From Oxytricha trifallax (taxonomy: Eukaryota; Ciliophora; Spirotrichea; Sporadotrichida; Oxytrichidae), in the NCBI GenBank assembly GCA_000711775.1, contig ARYC01000080.1, forward strand, positions 1-64,000: a stretch of DNA of 64,000 nt. Direction: 5' to 3'. The position numbers and the translations under genes are program-made. The notes beneath the pieces were generated by a model. The model was not told where the DNA came from. It was given only the letters and a program-made list of their open reading frames with translations, and did not search any database. Positions 58,661 through 64,000 of this stretch are shown here, piece after piece. Position 1 is the stretch's first letter. Each line of letters opens with the position of its first letter.

Positions 58661-61600
58661 ATGCCAAAATAATAAGACAACAAAAAATAGCAATAAAAAG
58701 AATTCCCGCAATATTAAGAGGAGGACAAAGTTTAGATCGATACATCTACAAAGCCAAATATCGAGAAATAAAGTTATCAAGTTTTAAATCCAGAATCTAT
58801 TATTTAATTATATGTATTATTGATTTAATTATAAAACAATAACCTATATGTAAATATATGAAATCGTATACTTTCCTTAATAACTAAAAATCAATGCATT
58901 AAAACTCATCATTTATTGATTAAGATCTATAGCCAGCCCATTTTATATATTTTTTCATCCTAAAATTTTATGATTATCTGATTTGATGCATCTTTCTTCA
59001 TATTAGCTTATAAATTTTACAATAAATCCCCTACGACAACTCGTAGATTAATGATAGAATCTATAGTATTAGAGAACTTTAAGTCCTACTTTGGCAAGAA
59101 CGAAATAGGTCCCCTCCATAAAAGTTTCAGTGCTGTGGTAGGTCCTAATGGCTCAGGGAAATCCAACTTAATTGAGTGCCTACTTTTTGTGTTTGGTAAG
59201 AGAGCCAAGCAAATGAGATCGGATAAATTGCAGCAACTTATACATAATAGTGCTTTACATCCTAATGTGCAGAGTGCCTCTGTAAAAGTCAGATTCACTG
59301 ATAAAACTCCGCAAATTGTTTTAGGTTAGAAAGAATACTTAGTATTTAAACTACTTTTATTTAAGTTTATCATAGATGACGAGAACGAAGTATTCGAATA
59401 TGAAAGAGTGCCTAATACGCAATTTGAGATATCAAGGACTGTATATAGAAATAGTAATACAAGATATTTCATTAATGGTGAAGAATCAAGCTTCAAAGAC
59501 GTATGTGAATTGCTTAAGAAAAAAGGAATCGATCTCGATCACAATAGATTTTTAATCCTCCAAGGTGAAGTTGAACAGATTTCACTTATGTTTGTATTTT
59601 TATTCTCTAATAATGAAATAACTTTCCAAATTTGTTTAATTCCTTAATATTTTATGCCACCTAAAGGCCTCAAAGAAGATGAGGTAGGCCTACTAGAATA
59701 CCTCGAAGATATCATCGGGACCACACATTTGAAGCCTCGTCTCACAGAACTGGAAGAAAAATTGAAAAATCTCGATGAAGAGAAATCTCTGCGATACAAC
59801 ACACTCTCCTCCCTCGAAGATTCACTCAAATCTATAGAGAGCGAGAAGGACAAAGCCATTGATTGGCTGAATAAACAGAGAGGGCTTTATTAACTGCAAA
59901 ATATGATGAGTTAGGTTCAAATCGCATCAGCGAAAGATGACCTCGATTAGTTAAAAACCATTTTAAATAATATGAAGTTTCATACAATAATATTATGATT
60001 TGATAAAATGAAATAAATTTAAGTTGAAGGATAAAATCCAAAAGAAAAGAACAGAAGCAAAAGAAAAGAGGGATTAGAAATAGTAATTCAGGCTCTAAAA
60101 TGAGGAGATTTTTAAGCAGATTAACAAAATAAGTGACATCAATAAAAATTTTGACTAGAAAAAAGAGTAGCTTTAAGAACAGTTTAAGCAGCTTAGTAAA
60201 AGAGATGAAATGTAAAACTTTTATTTTTTTATACTGAGTATAAATTACCTCATAAATCTTGCTTTAAATAGAGAGACACATTGATTTTGAATTTAAGTCC
60301 CTCTATAGTATTTTAACTTTATAAATTTTAATGAAAAGGTGCGCTTTGAAATGCGAAGACTTGCATAACAAATTGAGATGAACAGAGAAAACATAAGAAA
60401 TCTGGAATTGAGAAAAGAAAACGAAATAAGAATTTTTACAGATAATGACAAGGATTTACCTTAAATCTTGGAAGATTTGAGAGAAAAGCATGAGGAGTTG
60501 GAGAATACTGAGAATGAATATGATTAGCAGGAGTATAACATGAAAGACTAGACTATGCAGCTTAGAGAGAAAAAAAAGAATCTAATTGACTAAATAAGAC
60601 CACATTAATAAGAGAGAGCAAGGCTTTAATAAGACATAAACACAAACTTATTCTTAATTTTATAGATGAAAGAATAATTGTGTCTGTTTTTTATCATTAC
60701 GAGTGTTGTTAGAATAATTAACCATTTTAATATAAGTTTAATCACAAACAAAAGAATAGTAAGCGAGTTTGATGAAAGGAAATCTATGTTAAACCGTAGA
60801 AGTGAGGATTTAGAGCAGAAGCTTTAGGAACTTCAATTCAAAGTGAATAGCATAAACGATAGGATTGGAGTGAACACTGAATAAATAGAGAGACTCTAGG
60901 CCATGTAAGTGGACTTAGAAAAGAGCCTTTAGAATCCAGAAGTCGATGTTTAATAGTTAGAGAGAGACTTGGAGAGAAAGAAAACTAAATTGAAGATTGC
61001 TCAAGATACTATACAAAAGAATAAGCATAAAATTAAGTATTTAAATGACTCTCAAATTAGATTATTTTATTTTTTTAGAAAAAGCCATTTATCTTTAGTA
61101 ACTTTTTATAAAAAATTTAAGCAGAGAAACATAAACTTGAGTGAATTGATGAACGCTCAAAGAAGAGGTGAGTTAAGTGGAATCTATGGTAGATTAGGGG
61201 ACCTGGGTTAAATTGATATGATATATGATACAGCAATCACTACAGCCAGTAAATATTGGGATTTCATAGTTGTAGATACTATGAGGTCTGGTGAAAGATC
61301 TGTTCTCATATAAATTTTAACTTATTGTTATTAAAAGATCGACTATAGGTTAATTAGCCACTAAAAAAATTTGAGAATTACATTAACATGAATATTTTAG
61401 ATGTGTCGAATACTTGAATCAAAATAGAATTGGATATCAAGGTTTCATCATGCTAGATAAACAAAATTAATCGCTATATAACTAATTGAATAGACCCTTC
61501 AGAGCACCATAAGGCTCGAAGAGACTCATCGATCTCATTTAAGTTGACAAATTTATATGTATAAAAAAGGTACGATCAACTGTAAGTTCTGGGAATATAG

Positions 61601-62496
61601 GCCCGACCAATTCCGGTACTCCGGAGTCGAAACAGTGAAGGTAATCAGCTTTTACGAGATAAGTCTCGGATCTGAGAACCTTCTAAAAATAAGTCAGGCA
61701 AGGTAGGTATAGGGGACCACGCCATTATAAACATCGACGATTGATGATATATGTCGTATTAAAACTGAATGATACATCTATCCTTTCAACCTGGGGTTGA
61801 GTGCATTAAGAATATGGTAGGAGTTAAGAGACAGACCGCTCTGAACTCAGGTTGGACTCTATTTACTGGAGAAAGCTAGACAAGAACTTGCAAAAGAAAA
61901 CTTTAGTAGAGTATCATTTTGGGATTTTCCCCCCTTAGCAAGCCATACAATAAGTCTTTGCTAATAAGGGGTTTTACCTGAACTATAAGCAATCATAAAG
62001 AAAGTTAATCATGACAGTGAAACAGGAATAACATGCGAAGTAGCGAAAGACCACATAAGACCTCCCCAAGGCAATAGGTGAATGAGCATAGCACTAAGCT
62101 ATTTATTCCAGTGTATGAGTCTTAAACTCCTGGCCCTTGGGTTAAGATTGAGTGGATGCCCAAAAATCAAAGCATATACTATCTGATTTATTTATCTGAC
62201 TGGCTTAAGCCCCAGTATTAACTTTAGTACAGCATTAGATAATAATAATGTGTATAAAATACATAATGAAATTACAGAATTATTTGACATTTTAGTAAAA
62301 TAATAATGAACAAGCCTGAACTAGAAATCGCTTTCTATTTTGCAATAAGAGATACATTAGTTTGTGAAGATTTAGACACCGCTACTAGGATTGCTTATTA
62401 TTCGGATCAGAAATATTTTAAATTATTTTATTACGCATCAATAAATTGCTAATTATTCATATCAACATATTTATTAAAATACCGTGTTGTTACATT
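58661..62496 (+). CDS. SMC4: Condensin subunit SMC4, 5' two-thirds, IES-rich
   Basis: MPKQQDNKKQQQKEFPQYQE (58661) is the probable N-terminus; the conserved start is at 59051: MIESIVLENFKSYFGKNEIG, Walker A VGPNGSGKSNLIE, RAKQMRSDKLQQLIHNS. Then RTVYRNSNTRYFINGEESSF, DLDHNRFLILQGEVEQISLM (Q-loop region) and LLEYLEDIIGTTHLKPRL, diagnostic of SMC4. Long coiled coil 59700-61070, broken by A/T-rich gaps. Hinge: GIYGRLGDLGQIDMIYDTAI, WDFIVVDT, FIMLDKQ, RLIDLIQVD|NKPELEIAFYFAIRDTLVCE, ATRIAYYSDQ|KYRVVT. Resolved pointers: TTATG (about 59587/59652), AA (61549/62309), AAATA (62409/62479). Condensin SMC4 pairs with SMC2 to compact chromosomes. A TBE follows VVT; the second coil and C-terminal ATPase half lie beyond the window. 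Confidence 0.93.
61551..62310. other. 760-bp IES in the SMC4 hinge, pointer AA
   Basis: Left MDS ends CTC ATT TAA GTT GAC AA (61550), right MDS begins after AA at 62309-62310 with CAAGCCTGAACTAG. Joining gives GTT GAC AAC AAG CCT GAA, reading LIQVDNKPELEIAFYFAIRD. The length between DL and AFYF then matches SMC4 of other eukaryotes. The IES consists mostly of mitochondrial-rRNA-like DNA. Confidence 0.8.
61570..62240 (+). rRNA. Mitochondrial LSU rRNA fragment (NUMT), non-functional
   Basis: G+C content and word use differ from the flanks, and there is no ORF. 61785-61860 reads ACCTGGGGTTGAGTGCATTA ... GACCGCTCTGAACTCAGG, resembling the conserved 3' part (domain V) of large-subunit rRNA; the CTGAACTCAG word is typical of mitochondrial LSU genes. 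About 280 bp further, TTGAGTGGATGCCCAAA (62149-62165) resembles the 5' end of LSU rRNA. A 3' LSU part upstream of a 5' LSU part is the rearranged, split order known for Tetrahymena mitochondria, where a tRNA gene separates the two pieces; GAGTCTTAAACTC near 62118 could be a tRNA anticodon arm, but I cannot fold a full tRNA. Identification rests on remembered motifs. Confidence 0.6.
62409..62483 (+). other. IES in SMC4, pointer AAATA
   Basis: AAATA follows GATCAG at about 62409 and recurs before CCGTGTTGTTAC at about 62477. Joining gives GAT CAG AAA TAC CGT GTT GTT ACA, reading DQKYRVVT, as in other SMC4 proteins (KDRRWRVVT). The interior is A/T-rich. Confidence 0.85.
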
Positions 62497-62583
62497 CAAA
62501 ACCCCAAAACCCCTTAGTGAGGTTTATAAGGGCTTTGATTCGTAGGGTATAGTTGGGGTCTTATTGGGGTTAATAGAGAAATT

Positions 62584-63662
62584 ATGCCAATTTTCAAAAT
62601 GAGAAATAGAAATTAGCGAAATTTAGGGTCTATTTATGATGAGTAATATTTAGATTTACTGCTTAAGATTAGGCATGGTACGAGTATTAATATAGAATAA
62701 GTCAAACCAGAGCTGAATTATGCAGCTATAGCAAAGCTCCTATGCAAAAGTGCCTCAACTATTAGATATCATTGCACGTTAGCTGTTTAGCATTATAACT
62801 CAGGCACTTAAAAACATCCTGCAAGAAAATAAAAATTCTCACAGCACCATATTGACTACCTCTACGACTCGAAGACTTTGAAATATTGGGCACATTTTCC
62901 ACTTGATTAGTGAGCTGTGATGTTTCATCGCAAGTTTCCTGAAATGCGTATCTCTCCTTAAACTATAGCCAATATTTATAGAAGAAATGGTATTACTTTC
63001 AAGACTGTCAACAGAGTGAAGAGAGTGATTGATTTCACAGTGCCATTTTATAGTAATAATTTAAACTATATATATGATTAAATGCTAAGAGCTATTACTA
63101 ATAACATTAAGTTTATACAAGCTGATGAAGCTGTGTTTACCTTCAACACCTTTATTAATAAGTCATGGTACAAGAAGTATGATAACATAGAGGTTTATGA
63201 CTAAAAATTAAAGGTTGTCACTCATGCAATCTTAGCTGGCATTAGCGAGGATTCAGGTCTAGAAAGTTATGTGATTCATCCTCGCTCTATTAAGCGAGAG
63301 TAGTCTATAGAGTTCCTACATAAGCTTAGAGAGAAGTATAGCATCTAAGAAACCATATTGTTTGTTGATAATTATCAGTTCATAAGACTAAGGAGTCTAA
63401 GAAAGCTTATGATGAGTTAAGCATAACTCCTATTTACAACGTTCCTTACAGCCATTAATTTAATGGAATGTAATTCTACTGGAGTTAAATCAAGACCCAC
63501 TACAAGAAACTGCTGCTATATCACCTAATGCATGACTTGCCTATAGATACTGTAGACTTGATTATGAGTAGCTGCAAGAGAGTGAGCATAGATAAGACAA
63601 CAGTTTGTGCGAGAGAAGGAAGAATGAAGGTTTATAAATAAGTTTTAGATTTAAATGAATGA
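62584..63662 (+). pseudogene. TBE transposase, inactivated copy
   Basis: Reads MPIFKMRNRNQRNLGSIYDE and aligns end to end with the transposase at 34759-35823. Three lesions: a TGA where the intact copy has CGA (DQ|RAIMF, about 62909), a frame slip inside the second catalytic motif (ILFVDN then SVHKT in another frame, about 63370), and a codon change so that the last motif reads FNGMQF instead of FNGIEF (TAA = Gln at the catalytic Glu). The first Asp (QADEAVF) is kept. The product cannot be an active DDE enzyme. Confidence 0.85.
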
Positions 63663-63689
63663 ATAAGTTCACATGTTAAACTAATAAAT

Positions 63690-64000
63690 AAATGGATTTG
63701 GCTTCTCTTTCTTCTCCTCTTCTTATGGCTTGCTTGGTCCATATTTCTTCTCTTAGTGCCAGCTCCTGCATCTATGTTCATTTCAACTGGCTTTTAAACA
63801 TCTTTATAAAGTCTCTTGCTCACTTCATGAATAGTCTATGACTTTCTCTCTCCGTAAATCTTCGCATGCTCTTTCATTAGGAATATACAAGTTCCAGGTT
63901 TCCCTACAAAGTTATGAATCAAAGCTTACTAGAGAGGAATGAATGCTTCTTAAGCTCAGCGAGCCAGGTCTCGCTTATTAGTATTCCTTGCTTCTTTTAA
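63690..64000 (-). CDS. TBE 22-kDa-type ORF, 3' part, frame-split
   Basis: Minus strand: GILISETWLAELKKHSFLSS matches QGIKICESWLSDLLKPPYIS of the other copy; after SSK the homology jumps frame to FVGKPGTCIFLMKEHAKIYG ... VEMNIDAGAGTKRRNMDQAS and a basic KKRRRKRSQ end. The 5' part is outside the window. The frame break is at the same residue as in the first copy. Confidence 0.7.

Larger units (their letters stand above)
62497..64000. mobile_element. TBE transposon copy 3, 5' part, in SMC4
   Basis: Begins CAAAACCCCAAAACCCCTTA directly after ATT (62494-62496), the same target as the copy at 31880. The first 50 bp agree closely with that copy's terminal repeat (TGAGGTTTATAAGGGCTTTGATT). It carries the transposase on the plus strand and the 22-kDa-type ORF on the minus strand, so it is inverted with respect to the first. 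The window ends inside it. Confidence 0.95.

Noticed and set aside
1..64000. CRISPR array, bacterial operons, ribosome binding sites
   Set aside because: No array of short spaced repeats; the code, introns, IESs and TBEs show a ciliate nuclear germline genome.

Overview
This is germline (micronuclear) DNA of a spirotrich ciliate of the Oxytricha/Stylonychia type. Reasons: genes read open only if TAA and TAG are glutamine and TGA is the sole stop; three copies of telomere-bearing (TBE) transposons with C4A4-type ends are present; and most genes are cut by internally eliminated sequences (IESs) flanked by short direct repeats (pointers) whose single-copy retention restores the frame. I did this by reading alone. 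Frame bookkeeping closes exactly for four loci: 4361-6241, the MYB gene, adenylate kinase and the CAP-D2 gene.

Layout. 1-1055: ~372-bp satellite. 1056-3640: decayed TBE. 4361-6241: coiled-coil/Cys-rich gene holding a 617-bp MITE-like IES. 6690-7103: RPB9. 7524-9047 (-): three-repeat MYB protein. 9061-9694 and 17410-17861: two copies of a short element with G-rich ends. 10330-13725 (-): Gln/Asn-rich protein. 15082-22697: three GNAT-like paralogues, the third holding a SINE-like insert. 23084-25359 (-): coiled coil. 26340-40471: three paralogues of platelet-activating-factor acetylhydrolase (PAF-AH). 40577-43284: GST/mPGES2-like protein and adenylate kinase. 43520-53475: several unrecognised, IES-rich genes including an RRM protein. 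53683-58461: condensin CAP-D2 (one IES-free ORF). 58661-62496 and beyond: condensin SMC4, cut by an IES made of mitochondrial rRNA DNA and then by a TBE that runs off the window.

The most striking locus is PAF-AH paralogue A. It spreads over about 9.7 kb, of which most is insertions: short IESs, a 2.6-kb element with ~205-bp inverted termini and several unknown ORFs, a 939-bp near-perfect palindrome, and a complete 4025-bp TBE with its own C2H2-kinase, 22-kDa-type and DDE transposase genes. For the 2.6-kb element, the palindrome and the TBE, removal between the direct repeats rejoins conserved protein sequence in frame, judged against paralogue B only 0.25 kb downstream.

How the parts work together: the TBE transposase family is known in Oxytricha to take part in genome rearrangement during macronuclear development, so this window holds both a probable excision enzyme and many of its kinds of substrates. 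The condensin pair CAP-D2/SMC4 lies side by side but with opposite IES load.
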